Assembly (NCBI GenBank): GCA_043720395.1
Contig: JAYSSR010000078.1
Coordinates: 1-64,000 of the forward strand
Length of the DNA stretch: 64,000 bases
Source of the DNA: JANOYY01 sp043720395
GTDB lineage: Bacteria > Actinomycetota > Acidimicrobiia > Acidimicrobiales > JANYDT01
Reading direction: 5' to 3'
Positions within the stretch are counted from its first letter, which is position 1, and each line of letters opens with the position of its first letter. The position numbers and the translations under genes were made by a program. The notes beneath the pieces were generated by a model. The model worked only from the letters and a program-made list of their open reading frames with translations, was not told where the DNA came from and did not search any database. Positions 17,388 to 25,837 of the stretch are shown piece by piece.

Positions 17388-18119
17388 CTACATCTTTGTC
17401 GCGTGGAGGAGGAGCAGTCGTGGAATCGTGCCGGCCTCGGAGTATTCGCCCGCGATTTCCAGGAACCCTGGCGGCGGCGCAGGCTCTTGCATCTCGGTGA
17501 GGTAGAGGCCGTTCGCAGCCATGGCGTTCACGTAGCGACTCATCGGCCGATGGACGAACGGTATGAACACGTTCTTCTCGACCTCCTCGATCTCGTCGGC
17601 CTCGATCAGGTACGGGCCGATGCGCCAGTACTGCTCCTCGATGATCTGATCGTCGATCCAGCCGCTGCCTGGCGTCTGCAGGAGGGGATGGTTGAGGAAG
17701 AACACGAACCGTCCGCCGGGTTCGAGGACGCGGGCCACCTCGGCGATCGCCTCGTCCATGGCAGCGATGTGCTCGAACACGAGGCAGGCGAGGACGACGT
17801 CGAACGACGCGTCTTTGAACGGGAGCGTGGCTGCTTCGGCCCGTGAGTACTCCGGGATTCCACCTTTCGTTTGAGCGGCGTCAACTTGTGCCCAGGTGGG
17901 GTCGACGCCGACGACCAGTTCGGCGTGCGGCTGCAGGCTCGCGAGCCGGGCGAGTTGGCCCTCGCCGGTGCCGACATCGAGGACCCGTCTCGCAGTCGCG
18001 AGACGTTCCGCGGCCATGGGCACGATCTGCTCGACATACTCAATGTCAGCCCCGTCGGTGAACCCGTCCTGCCACCATCCGGCGTTGATCTCCCACAGTT
18101 CCTCCCGCTCGTTACGCAT
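17388..18119 (-). CDS. class I SAM-dependent methyltransferase
   Basis: The 243-residue protein has motif I VLDVGTGEGQLARLA, an acidic residue ending beta-2 (VGVDPTW), motif ARAEAATLPFKDASFDVVLA and EVARVLEPGGRFVFFLNHP, all typical of the Methyltransf_11 group. The C-terminus (WIDDQIIEEQYWRIGPY and VHRPMSRYVNAMAANGLYL) resembles small-molecule methyltransferases. The substrate is unknown. The ATG at 18119 (MRNEREELWE) starts the conserved part; upstream residues derive from a palindromic repeat. It sits between uvrC and rapZ, a position usually without a gene. Confidence 0.85.
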   Translation of the reverse strand: MRNEREELWEINAGWWQDGFTDGADIEYVEQIVPMAAERLATARRVLDVGTGEGQLARLASLQPHAELVVGVDPTWAQVDAAQTKGGIPEYSRAEAATLPFKDASFDVVLACLVFEHIAAMDEAIAEVARVLEPGGRFVFFLNHPLLQTPGSGWIDDQIIEEQYWRIGPYLIEADEIEEVEKNVFIPFVHRPMSRYVNAMAANGLYLTEMQEPAPPPGFLEIAGEYSEAGTIPRLLLLHATKM

Positions 18120-18210
18120 GCGCACAGCTTGGCAGGCTCCTGCGGCCCGAGTTGGCGTGCACTGCGACCTTGCGCTGCGCTCGCAAGGCCCGAAAGGCCC
18201 GAAAGGGCTC

Positions 18211-18289
18211 GTTCGCGGTACATCCGGTCCCATCGCGGTGCAGTAGGCGCGCCCGAATGCACCGCAGACGAGCACGATGTACCGCGAAC
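18211..18289. repeat. family-1 palindromic repeat, copy C
   Basis: A 79-bp palindrome with perfect 14-bp outer arms GTTCGCGGTACATC / GATGTACCGCGAAC and an inner pair GCGGTGCA / TGCACCGC around GTAGGCGCGCCCGAA. It occupies the 203-bp spacer between the methyltransferase start and the uvrC stop. Confidence 0.9.
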
Positions 18290-18322
18290 CCGGATGATCC
18301 GCTGCGTGGACTTTGCGGCCGT

Positions 18323-20248
18323 TCAGTCCGATGCGCCTTGTTCGCTTACCTTCGCATGCACCGCCACCGCGACCGCGTCCGGCAACCAGGTAAGCGCGCG
18401 TAGCGTCTCCAGCGACGCCGCCTTCACGCCCACTGCTCCGCCCAGCTCCTTGGCGAGACGCTTCTTGCGGGTCTCGCCTAGGCCGGGAATGTCATCCAGG
18501 ACGCTCTTCGTCATGCGCTTCCCGCGCAGCTCACGGTGGTACGTGATCGCGAAGCGGTGCGCCTCATCACGCAGACGCTGCAGCAGGTACAACGCCTCGC
18601 TCTGGCGAGGGATTCGGATCGGTTCGCTCTGGTACGGCACGAAGACTTCCTCGAACTGCTTGGCGAGTGAGCACACGGCGATCTCCTGATCCAGCCCCAG
18701 ACGCTCCAACACGGCAACTACTGAACTCAACTGCCCCTTGCCACCGTCGATCACGAGCAGGTTCGGCGGGTAGCGGAACTTCGTTTTCGTCTCGATCGGC
18801 TGGTCGCGTTCGCGCAGATATGCCTCTAAACGGCGGGTGAGAACCTCTTCCATTGCAGCGAAATCGTCGTTCGCCTGTGGACCTTCGCCAGCCTCCGTGC
18901 GAACCTTGAAGCGCCGGTACTCCCGCTTGTTCGGCAGGCCGTCCTCGAACACCACCATGGACGACACGTAGTCGCTGCCCTGGATGTGGGAGTTGTCGTA
19001 GCACTCGATGCGGAGTGGTGCCTCGGGGAGATCGAGACGGTCCTGGAGTTCGTTCAGGGCCTTCGCGCGCGCGTTGTGATCGGCACTGCGACGCATGCGG
19101 TGACGCACGAATTCGGCCTGCGCGTTACTGGTGACCGTCTCAAGAAACTCGCGCTTCTCGCCGCGTTCGGGGACGCGGATCTCTACTCGGAGCGCCGAAC
19201 GTCCGGGGCCGGGCGGCCTTGTCTCGGAACGCTTGAGAGCGATGAACTCCTCATAGACCTCAGCGTCTGGAGGTAGGTCGGCGATCAACACCAGCTTCGG
19301 GTAGCCGGCTGCCGGCTCCTCGTAGTAGATCTCCTCGAGGACGTGGCCCACCAACTCAGAGCGACTCACCTCCTCCACCTTGTCGACGATGAACCCCTTA
19401 CGTCCGACCACTCGCCCATGACGCACGTGGAAGACCTGCACGGCGGCTTCGAGTTCGTCGTCCACGATGCCGATCGCGTCGAGATCGTCGGTCTTCTCAG
19501 CAACCAATTGCTGCTTGTCGATGGCTCGTCGAACGCTGTTGAGACGGTCTCTAATTCGGGCGGCGAGCTCGAATTCCAGCGTCTTCGCGGCGTCGGTCAT
19601 CTGCGTTTCGAGACGCTTCACAAGCGGGTCGGTTTCCCCATCGAGGAAGTCGACAAAGTCGGTCACGAGATTGTCGTAGGCGGGTTTGGTGATCTCGCCG
19701 ACGCACGGGCCGGAGCACTTCTCGATATGGAACAGTAGGCAGGGTCTGCCAATTTTCTCGTGCGTGTGCAGCTTGTTGTCGCTGCACGTACGAATCGGGA
19801 ACGAGCGGAGGAGTAGGTCCAGCGTCTCGCGGATGGCGTAGGCGTTGCCGTACGGGCCGAAGTAGCGCGTCCCCTTCTGTTTCGCGCCGCGACGGACCAT
19901 GGCGCGGGGCCACTCGTCGGACAGCGTCAGCGCGAGATGCGGGTAGCTCTTGTCGTCGCGCAACCGGATGTTGAAGCGCGGCCGGAACTGCTTGATCAGC
20001 GAGTACTCCAGCATGAGCGCCTGGACCTCGGTCTGCACCGTGATCCACTCGACCGTGTCCGCCATCCCGACCATCTGGGCGGTCTTCGGATGCATCCCGG
20101 CCGGATTGGCGAAGTAGCTGTTCAGGCGACTCCGCAGCGACTTCGCCTTGCCCACGTAGATGACGCGGCCGTCAACGTCCTTGAACTGGTACGAGCCGGG
20201 TTCGTCGGGAATCGTTCCGGCTGGGGGACGCTTGACCATCCCGTGCAT
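18323..20248 (-). CDS. uvrC: excinuclease ABC subunit C
   Basis: About 641 residues. Domains in order are the GIY-YIG nuclease (PGSYQFKDVDGRVIYVGKAKSLRSR, making the 3' incision), a Cys-containing region (GRPCLLFHIEKCSGPCVG), the UvrB-binding UVR motif (LEFELAARIRDRL), the RNase H-like 5' nuclease with IECYDNSHIQGSDYVSSMVVF and LLVIDGGKGQLS, and a C-terminal helix-hairpin-helix (LDDIPGLGETRKKRL). It acts with UvrA and UvrB, absent from this window, in nucleotide excision repair. The start is probably ATG 20248 (MHGMVKRPPAG) or ATG 20239. Confidence 0.96.
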   Translation of the reverse strand: MHGMVKRPPAGTIPDEPGSYQFKDVDGRVIYVGKAKSLRSRLNSYFANPAGMHPKTAQMVGMADTVEWITVQTEVQALMLEYSLIKQFRPRFNIRLRDDKSYPHLALTLSDEWPRAMVRRGAKQKGTRYFGPYGNAYAIRETLDLLLRSFPIRTCSDNKLHTHEKIGRPCLLFHIEKCSGPCVGEITKPAYDNLVTDFVDFLDGETDPLVKRLETQMTDAAKTLEFELAARIRDRLNSVRRAIDKQQLVAEKTDDLDAIGIVDDELEAAVQVFHVRHGRVVGRKGFIVDKVEEVSRSELVGHVLEEIYYEEPAAGYPKLVLIADLPPDAEVYEEFIALKRSETRPPGPGRSALRVEIRVPERGEKREFLETVTSNAQAEFVRHRMRRSADHNARAKALNELQDRLDLPEAPLRIECYDNSHIQGSDYVSSMVVFEDGLPNKREYRRFKVRTEAGEGPQANDDFAAMEEVLTRRLEAYLRERDQPIETKTKFRYPPNLLVIDGGKGQLSSVVAVLERLGLDQEIAVCSLAKQFEEVFVPYQSEPIRIPRQSEALYLLQRLRDEAHRFAITYHRELRGKRMTKSVLDDIPGLGETRKKRLAKELGGAVGVKAASLETLRALTWLPDAVAVAVHAKVSEQGASD

Positions 20249-20401
20249 CGTGGCACGCCTGCCCCTGGTAGGTGTGCCCGCAGCCCGCATCCATCGGGCT
20301 CGTCCTCCGCTTGGGGTTGGGGGCGCACGGCGGTTGGCCCGGCGACTCGCCAGACGCCGGAGCGGTCGCCGTGATCACTCGTGGCCTGGGAGGATCGGGG
20401 C

Positions 20402-20760
20402 GTGAAGTTTTGGCGACGACGCTCGGATGGCGAACGCAGCGATGGTTCCGCCAACGCTGCACTCGGACGCTGGTTCTGCGATCGACGTGGCCACCGGATC
20501 GAGACCGACACGGTGCGTCTCGCTGTGGTGAACGAGTTCGATGCAATGGCCCTGCCGATGCTGATTGACGACGTCATCGTCCGCGAGAACGGGTGGCCCG
20601 CCCACCTCCAAAGTTTCACATCAGCAACTTCCCCGGTCACCGGCTGGCAACAGACCGACGCCGAGGCGAGTGGACCGAGGAGTTCGTCATCCGACGGGTC
20701 GATTCCGATGCTCCGCTCGGGTCGATCTCGTTGACCAACTACGGGCCGCTTCACCACACG
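20402..20760 (+). pseudogene. unknown gene remnant with a probable frameshift near 20620
   Basis: A GTG at 20402 opens VKFWRRRSDGERSDG, which continues through WFCDRRGHRIETDTVRLAVV and IVRENGWPAHLQ. The reading then becomes compositionally odd, while the next frame gives FHISNFPGHRLATDRRRGEW, then TEEFVIRRVDSDAPLGSISL. Joining the two across one missing base near 20618-20622 yields a plausible protein of about 115 residues. I do not know a family. It is divergent from uvrC and upstream of tkt. Confidence 0.3.
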
Positions 20761-21257
20761 CAAACCCTTCGACGGATGCTGCTCCTCCTTCGGTGCCGAC
20801 CGTTCCTCCGGACCAGGAGAACCCGCCTCAACGCGACCCGTCCCGCCATCAGCCGCAACCACCGCCGCCTCCGTCACCACACCCGGAACCGGCAACTCAC
20901 GCGTCGGCGCAGCATCGCCGGAGGCGCAAACCGATCCAACGGAACCACCGCCGCGACAGCAACCGGCGTCGCCTCCTGAGCATCAATCGCCCGGGGCAAC
21001 CCAAACACCACCAACAAACCCGACAACGCCACACCCAAAACGCCAGACCGAAAAACCGTCGCATCACAATCGCCTTTCACAAACAGAAAAAATGGTTGGG
21101 GCGTTCCTACCAGCGACAAAAAACAAATGTTCTGAACCTACAATGGCTCGCCCCGAGACCATAGGCCCAATCGCTAGGGTTGCAACCGGCCACACGGCCC
21201 TCCCGGATGGCTGCGGCCACGGGCAGCAGCCTCAGCCACACCCACGAAAGGACCGAG
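20761..21257. other. 497-bp stretch upstream of tkt without a clear gene
   Basis: A minus-strand frame from about 21084 (VKGDCDATVFRSGVLGVALS then GLLVVFGLPRAIDAQEA) looks like a signal peptide of a small secreted protein. It ends soon after, or runs into a Pro/Ala/Glu-rich frame, so it may be a remnant. A TACAAT hexamer at 21137-21142 could be a -10 box for tkt. Nothing else is supportable. Confidence 0.3.
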
Positions 21258-23270
21258 ATGAGCGACATGCTCGGAGCCAACACCGAATCGGTGCCGTATA
21301 CGGATCTCGACCAGCGGGCCGTTGCGGTGATCCGCGGCCTCGCCATGGACGCCGTGCAGCAGGCTACGAACGGCCACCCCGGCACCGCGATGGCCCTCGC
21401 ACCACTCGCCCACGTGCTGTTCAGCCGCATCATGCGCCACGACGCCGGCAACCCCGACTGGTTCGACCGTGACCGTTTCGTGCTCTCCGCCGGGCACGCG
21501 TCGATCCTGCACTATTCGATGCTGTACCTCTCCGGCTACGGCCTCGAGCTCGGCGACATCAAGCAGTTCCGCCAGCTCGGCTCGAAGACGCCCGGCCACC
21601 CGGAGCGCGGCCACACCGTCGGCATCGAGGTCACGACCGGCCCGCTCGGCCAGGGCTTCGCCAACGCAGTGGGCATGGCGATCGCGGAGGCGAACATGCG
21701 GGCCCGTTTCACACCGTCGCTGTGCAGCCATTACACGTTCGCGATCGCAGGCGACGGCTGTCTCATGGAGGGCATCAGCCACGAGGCGGCGTCGCTGGCG
21801 GGTCACCTCGGGCTGGGCCGTCTCGTGGTCATCTACGACGACAACCACATCACGATCGACGGCCCCACCGAAATGGCCGTGACCGACGACGCTTCCATGC
21901 GGTTCCGCTCGTACGGCTGGCACGTGATCGACGCGGGGGAGATCGCGAACGACCTCGACGCCATCGAGCGGGCGATCCGCGATGGCATGGCTGTGACGGA
22001 TCGACCCACGCTGATCCGCCTCCGAAGCCACATCGGCTATCCGTCTCCGGGGAAGACCGACTCGCCGTCGGCCCACGGATCACCGCTCGGGGCCGAGGAG
22101 GTCGCGAAGACGAAAGCCATCCTCGGCCTGTCCCCGGAGCCGTTCTTCGTCCCGACCGACGTGCTCTCGTGGTACCGCCACAATGGACGGCGCGCTGCGC
22201 TGGTCGTCGAAGACTGGAACGAGCGCGTCATCCAGGCGGCGAGCGACGGCAAGGCGCTCAAGTCGATGATCGCGGGAAAGCTCGACCTTGGTTGGGACGA
22301 AAACATCCCGGTCTGGGACGCTGGCGCGCAGGTCGCCACGCGTGAGGCGAGCGGCGAGTGCCTGAACGCAATCGTCCATACCGTGCCCGGCATCATCGGT
22401 GGCGGGGCCGACCTGAGCGGCAACACCGGCACGATCTTGAACGAAGCCACGCAGTTCACGTCGTCAACCCCCGAAGGACGCCAGATCCGCTTCGGTGTCC
22501 GCGAACACGCCATGGGCGGCGTCATGAACGGCATTGCCGCGCACGGCGGACTGTTGCCGTTCGGTGGCACGTTCTTCGTGTTCAGCGACTACATGCGAGG
22601 TGCGGTGCGTGTGGGCGCGATCTCGAAACTGAAGGTCATCTATTCGTGGACGCACGATTCGCTCGGCGTCGGCGAGGACGGTCCGACCCACCAGCCGATC
22701 GAGCAGCTCCCCTCGCTGCGGGCCATGCCTGGGTTGCGTCTGCTGCGTCCTGCGGACGCGAACGAAGTCGCAGCGTCGTGGCGTGTGGCGGTCAAGGCGG
22801 TCGACGGCCCGACCGCGCTCGTCCTCGGACGCCAGAAGGTGCCCGTGTTGGCCGGAACCTCGGCGCGTGCTGGCGCGGGCGTCCCCCTCGGTGCGTACGT
22901 ACTTGTCGACGCGGGTGGCGAGGACGAGCCCGATGTGGTGTTCGTGGGCAGCGGGTCCGAGGTCCAGCTGTGCGTGGCTGCGGCGAAGCAGTTGAGCGGC
23001 GAGGGCTACCGGGCACAGGTCGTGTCGATGCCGTCGTGGGACCTGTTCGACGAGCAGGACGAGGACTACGTCGACACCGTCTTCCCGCCCGGTGTCCCCG
23101 TCGTCGCCTGCGAGATGGCCAGCTCGTTCGGCTGGGAGCGGTGGGCCGACCTCGCCGTCACTGTCGACACGTGGGGCGCGTCGGGCCCCGCGGAGAAGCT
23201 CATCGAGGAGTACGGGTTCACTGCGGACGCGCTCGTCGAGGCCGCACTGCTCCTCCTCGACAACGAGTAG
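21258..23270 (+). CDS. tkt: transketolase
   Basis: A 670-residue thiamine-diphosphate enzyme of the pentose phosphate pathway moving two-carbon units between ketoses and aldoses. Visible motifs are ATNGHPGTAMALAPLAHVLF, HASILHYSMLYLSGY, GPLGQGFANAVGMAIAE and the ThDP site AIAGDGCLMEG...YDDNHITIDG; the second half has FGVREHAMGGVMNGIAAHGG and WTHDSLGVGEDGPTHQPIEQ, the family signature. The ATG at 21258 is preceded by GAAAGGA. It is followed by transaldolase 187 bp downstream, with a palindrome between them. Confidence 0.97.
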   Translation: MSDMLGANTESVPYTDLDQRAVAVIRGLAMDAVQQATNGHPGTAMALAPLAHVLFSRIMRHDAGNPDWFDRDRFVLSAGHASILHYSMLYLSGYGLELGDIKQFRQLGSKTPGHPERGHTVGIEVTTGPLGQGFANAVGMAIAEANMRARFTPSLCSHYTFAIAGDGCLMEGISHEAASLAGHLGLGRLVVIYDDNHITIDGPTEMAVTDDASMRFRSYGWHVIDAGEIANDLDAIERAIRDGMAVTDRPTLIRLRSHIGYPSPGKTDSPSAHGSPLGAEEVAKTKAILGLSPEPFFVPTDVLSWYRHNGRRAALVVEDWNERVIQAASDGKALKSMIAGKLDLGWDENIPVWDAGAQVATREASGECLNAIVHTVPGIIGGGADLSGNTGTILNEATQFTSSTPEGRQIRFGVREHAMGGVMNGIAAHGGLLPFGGTFFVFSDYMRGAVRVGAISKLKVIYSWTHDSLGVGEDGPTHQPIEQLPSLRAMPGLRLLRPADANEVAASWRVAVKAVDGPTALVLGRQKVPVLAGTSARAGAGVPLGAYVLVDAGGEDEPDVVFVGSGSEVQLCVAAAKQLSGEGYRAQVVSMPSWDLFDEQDEDYVDTVFPPGVPVVACEMASSFGWERWADLAVTVDTWGASGPAEKLIEEYGFTADALVEAALLLLDNE

Positions 23271-23337
23271 CCCGCCAAGCTCGTTCACCGCGGCCTGCGC
23301 CGTCGACCCGCCTCGCTCGATGTGACGCGTTTCGGCC

Positions 23338-23411
23338 TTGGGGGTTGCGCGCAGCGGTTGGGGGCTGGTGACATGCTGCGCGCAACCCCCAATGCTGCGC
23401 GCAACCCCCAA
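23338..23411. repeat. palindrome with a three-times-used 18-bp unit between tkt and tal
   Basis: TTGGGGGTTGCGCGCAGC at 23338-23355 is matched exactly by its complement at 23375-23392 and again at 23394-23411. The left unit can therefore pair with either right unit. It may act as a tkt terminator or a processing structure, and is not related to the other repeats in the window. Confidence 0.85.
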
Positions 23412-23457
23412 CCGAACCGCTAGTAGAACTGATGGCCCGGCACTTCGAGGAGCAACA

Positions 23458-24570
23458 ATGTCTGATCGCCTGCATGAGCTGTCCAATGTCCAGGGCCAGA
23501 GCCCGTGGGTCGACAATCTGAAGCGCTCGTACCTGAGCGACGGCACGCTCGCCGGTCTCGTGACTCGCGGCGTGCGCGGCGTCACGAGCAATCCGTCGAT
23601 CTTCCAGAAGGCGATCGCCGGTTCGCACGATTACGACGATGCGTTCGGTGCGCTCGTCCGCGCCGGGTCCTCGACCCCGGACGCTTACTGGACGCTGGTC
23701 TGCGACGACGTTTCCGACGCCTGCGAGGTTCTGTCGACCGTTCACGCGGCGTCGAAGGGGGTCGACGGCTACGTGTCGCTCGAGGTCTCCCCGCTGCTGT
23801 CCGACGACACGGTAGGCACCGCGTCCGCCGCTCGGGCGCTGCACGCACGGGTCGCCAAGGCGAACCTGATGGTCAAGATCCCGGCGACGCGTGCTGGCGT
23901 CCCGGCGATCCAGTCGATGATCGCCGAGGGTCGCGACATCAATGTGACGCTGATCTTCAGCCTGGATCGCTACGCCGACGTGATGGAGGCGTACATCTCG
24001 GGCCTCGAAGCGTTCGCGGCGGGTGGGGCTGGCGACCTGTCAGGAGTGGCCAGCGTCGCCTCGTTCTTCATCTCACGTGTGGACACCGAGGTCGACCGGC
24101 GTCTCGACGCGATCGGCACGCCTGAGGCGTTGGCATTGCGGGGCATGGCCGCCGTGTCGCAGGGCGTGCTCGCGTACCAGCTGTACCTGCGCGCGTTCAG
24201 CGGCCCACGCTGGGAACGTCTCGCGACGCTTGGGGCTCGGCCGCAGCGTCCTTTGTGGGCGTCGACTTCCACCAAGAACCCCGCGTTCCCCGACACCTTG
24301 TACGTTGACACGCTCATCGGACCTTCGACCGTGAACACGTTGCCGGAGAACACTCTTGAGGCGTTCGCGGATCACGGCACCGTGGCACGCACGGTCGATT
24401 CACTCGAGTCGATCGTACGCGCGCAGAGGGTTTGGGCGGCACTGTCTACCGTTGGCATCGACATGACCGACGTTGCTTCGACGCTGGAAGCCGAGGGCGT
24501 CAGCGCGTTCGTGAAGAGCTTCGACGAACTGCTTGCCACCCTGCAGGGCCGCGCCGACGAGTTCCGCTAG
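23458..24570 (+). CDS. tal: transaldolase
   Basis: A 370-residue TalB-type (long actinobacterial form) aldolase transferring dihydroxyacetone units in the pentose phosphate pathway. Features are RGVRGVTSNPSIFQKAI, DGYVSLEVSPLLSDD, the Schiff-base Lys in LMVKIPAT, NVTLIFSLDRYADVMEAYI and FFISRVDTEVDRRLD; the late PLWASTSTKNP motif binds the substrate phosphate. The ATG follows a GAGGAGC ribosome-binding site at 6 bases. No glucose-6-phosphate dehydrogenase gene follows within the window. Confidence 0.96.
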   Translation: MSDRLHELSNVQGQSPWVDNLKRSYLSDGTLAGLVTRGVRGVTSNPSIFQKAIAGSHDYDDAFGALVRAGSSTPDAYWTLVCDDVSDACEVLSTVHAASKGVDGYVSLEVSPLLSDDTVGTASAARALHARVAKANLMVKIPATRAGVPAIQSMIAEGRDINVTLIFSLDRYADVMEAYISGLEAFAAGGAGDLSGVASVASFFISRVDTEVDRRLDAIGTPEALALRGMAAVSQGVLAYQLYLRAFSGPRWERLATLGARPQRPLWASTSTKNPAFPDTLYVDTLIGPSTVNTLPENTLEAFADHGTVARTVDSLESIVRAQRVWAALSTVGIDMTDVASTLEAEGVSAFVKSFDELLATLQGRADEFR

Positions 24571-24631
24571 CCACTCGCCACTCGCCGCTCACCGAGTCCA
24601 GTCCGGCGTTCAGCGCGCCGATGCACAAAGC

Positions 24632-25519
24632 ATGCTCGCCTTCGCACGACCCGCGGACCTATTGTCCGACGGCGTGACCACGCTCCCCGGACCCATCGTT
24701 TCGCCATCCTGGCTTGCCGAGCACCTCGGGGCTTCGAACCTCGTGGTGTGCGACGTCCGCTGGTACCTCGATGGGCGATCCGGTGAGGCCGCCTACGACA
24801 GCGGCCACGTCCCCGGCTCGGTCTGGATCGATCTCGACAGCGAACTGGCTGGTTCCGCCTCGGTCGGCCCCGGACGACACCCGCTCCCCCACCCCGAACA
24901 CTTCGCAGCGTGCATGGCAGCCAAGGGCATCGGCGATGACACGGTCGTTGTTGCCTACGACGACGCTGGCGGTTCGATCGCGGCGCGTCTCTGGTGGATG
25001 CTCCGCACACTCGGCCACCAAGCAGCTGTGCTCGACGGTGGCATCTCCGCATGGACGGGCGAACTCAGCATCGACGTCCCCTCACGCCCTGCAGAGGTGA
25101 CGTTCACCCCAGCCGCTTGGCCGACGGATGCGGTCGCCGACGCGATCGTCGTGGATGCGGCGAGGCGCAATGCCGACACCGTTGTTCTGGACGCTCGCTC
25201 GGCCGAACGGTTCGCCGGCGAAACGGTCAGCGTCGATATCCGACCCGGCCATATCCCGGGTGCCGTGAACGCGCCATGGACCGGCAACATTGATCCGGCG
25301 ACGGGCCGCCTGCGCACAGCGTCAGATCTCCGTGAACGCTTCACCGGCCTCGGGGTCCGGGCGGACCGATCCGCCATTTGCCATTGCGGGTCGGGCGTGA
25401 CGGCATGCCACAACGTGTTGGCGCTCGAGATCGCCCAACTCCGCGGCGCTCGGCTTTACCCCGGCTCCTGGTCGGATTGGGCGGCCGAGCCGACCCGCCC
25501 CGTCGTGAGCGGCAGCTGA
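24632..25519 (+). CDS. sseA: sulfurtransferase, 3-mercaptopyruvate/thiosulfate type (tandem rhodanese)
   Basis: About 295 residues with two rhodanese domains. The N-terminal, non-catalytic domain spans VSPSWLAEHLGASNLVVCDV to HQAAVLDGGISAW. The C-terminal domain carries the active-site loop CHCGSGVTACHN; CGSGVTA is typical of 3-mercaptopyruvate sulfurtransferases, while thiosulfate enzymes more often have CRKGVTA. It moves sulfur from a donor to thiols or cyanide. The start is uncertain: ATG 24632 is used, with GTG 24674 as an alternative, and neither has a clear ribosome-binding site. Confidence 0.88.
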   Translation: MLAFARPADLLSDGVTTLPGPIVSPSWLAEHLGASNLVVCDVRWYLDGRSGEAAYDSGHVPGSVWIDLDSELAGSASVGPGRHPLPHPEHFAACMAAKGIGDDTVVVAYDDAGGSIAARLWWMLRTLGHQAAVLDGGISAWTGELSIDVPSRPAEVTFTPAAWPTDAVADAIVVDAARRNADTVVLDARSAERFAGETVSVDIRPGHIPGAVNAPWTGNIDPATGRLRTASDLRERFTGLGVRADRSAICHCGSGVTACHNVLALEIAQLRGARLYPGSWSDWAAEPTRPVVSGS

Positions 25520-25699
25520 CCGTTCAGCGGCTGCGCGATAGCCACACGGCAGCAAACAATCAACACACCTGAGTGTGAAAGTTGTCCGCCGTGTGGGAAT
25601 CGCGCGACTTCGGTGTCGTGGCCTCACCGACTCCGCCCGGCGGCCACTGCCACCAACCCGCTGGAACGCCGCAAAAGAACCTTTCGCAGCAAAGGAATG

Positions 25700-25745
25700 T
25701 GTCGCAGCAAGTGAGGGCCGACGGAATACCCTCACTGCTGCGACA
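25700..25745. terminator. strong hairpin between convergent sseA and glpD
   Basis: A 17-bp stem with one bulged A: TGTCGCAGCA(A)GTGAGGG pairs with CCCTCACTGCTGCGACA around an 11-base loop. It sits in the 318-bp convergent interval 25520-25837 and can serve transcripts from both sides. There is no strong U-run. Nothing else recognisable is in this interval. Confidence 0.7.
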
Positions 25746-25837
25746 GTGACAAGCGTAACAGACCTGTTCGCCGAAAACGCTTCCGCACGCCGATTTTTTA
25801 GCCAAAACTTACCGAGCGATCACGAAGAACGTTTCGA

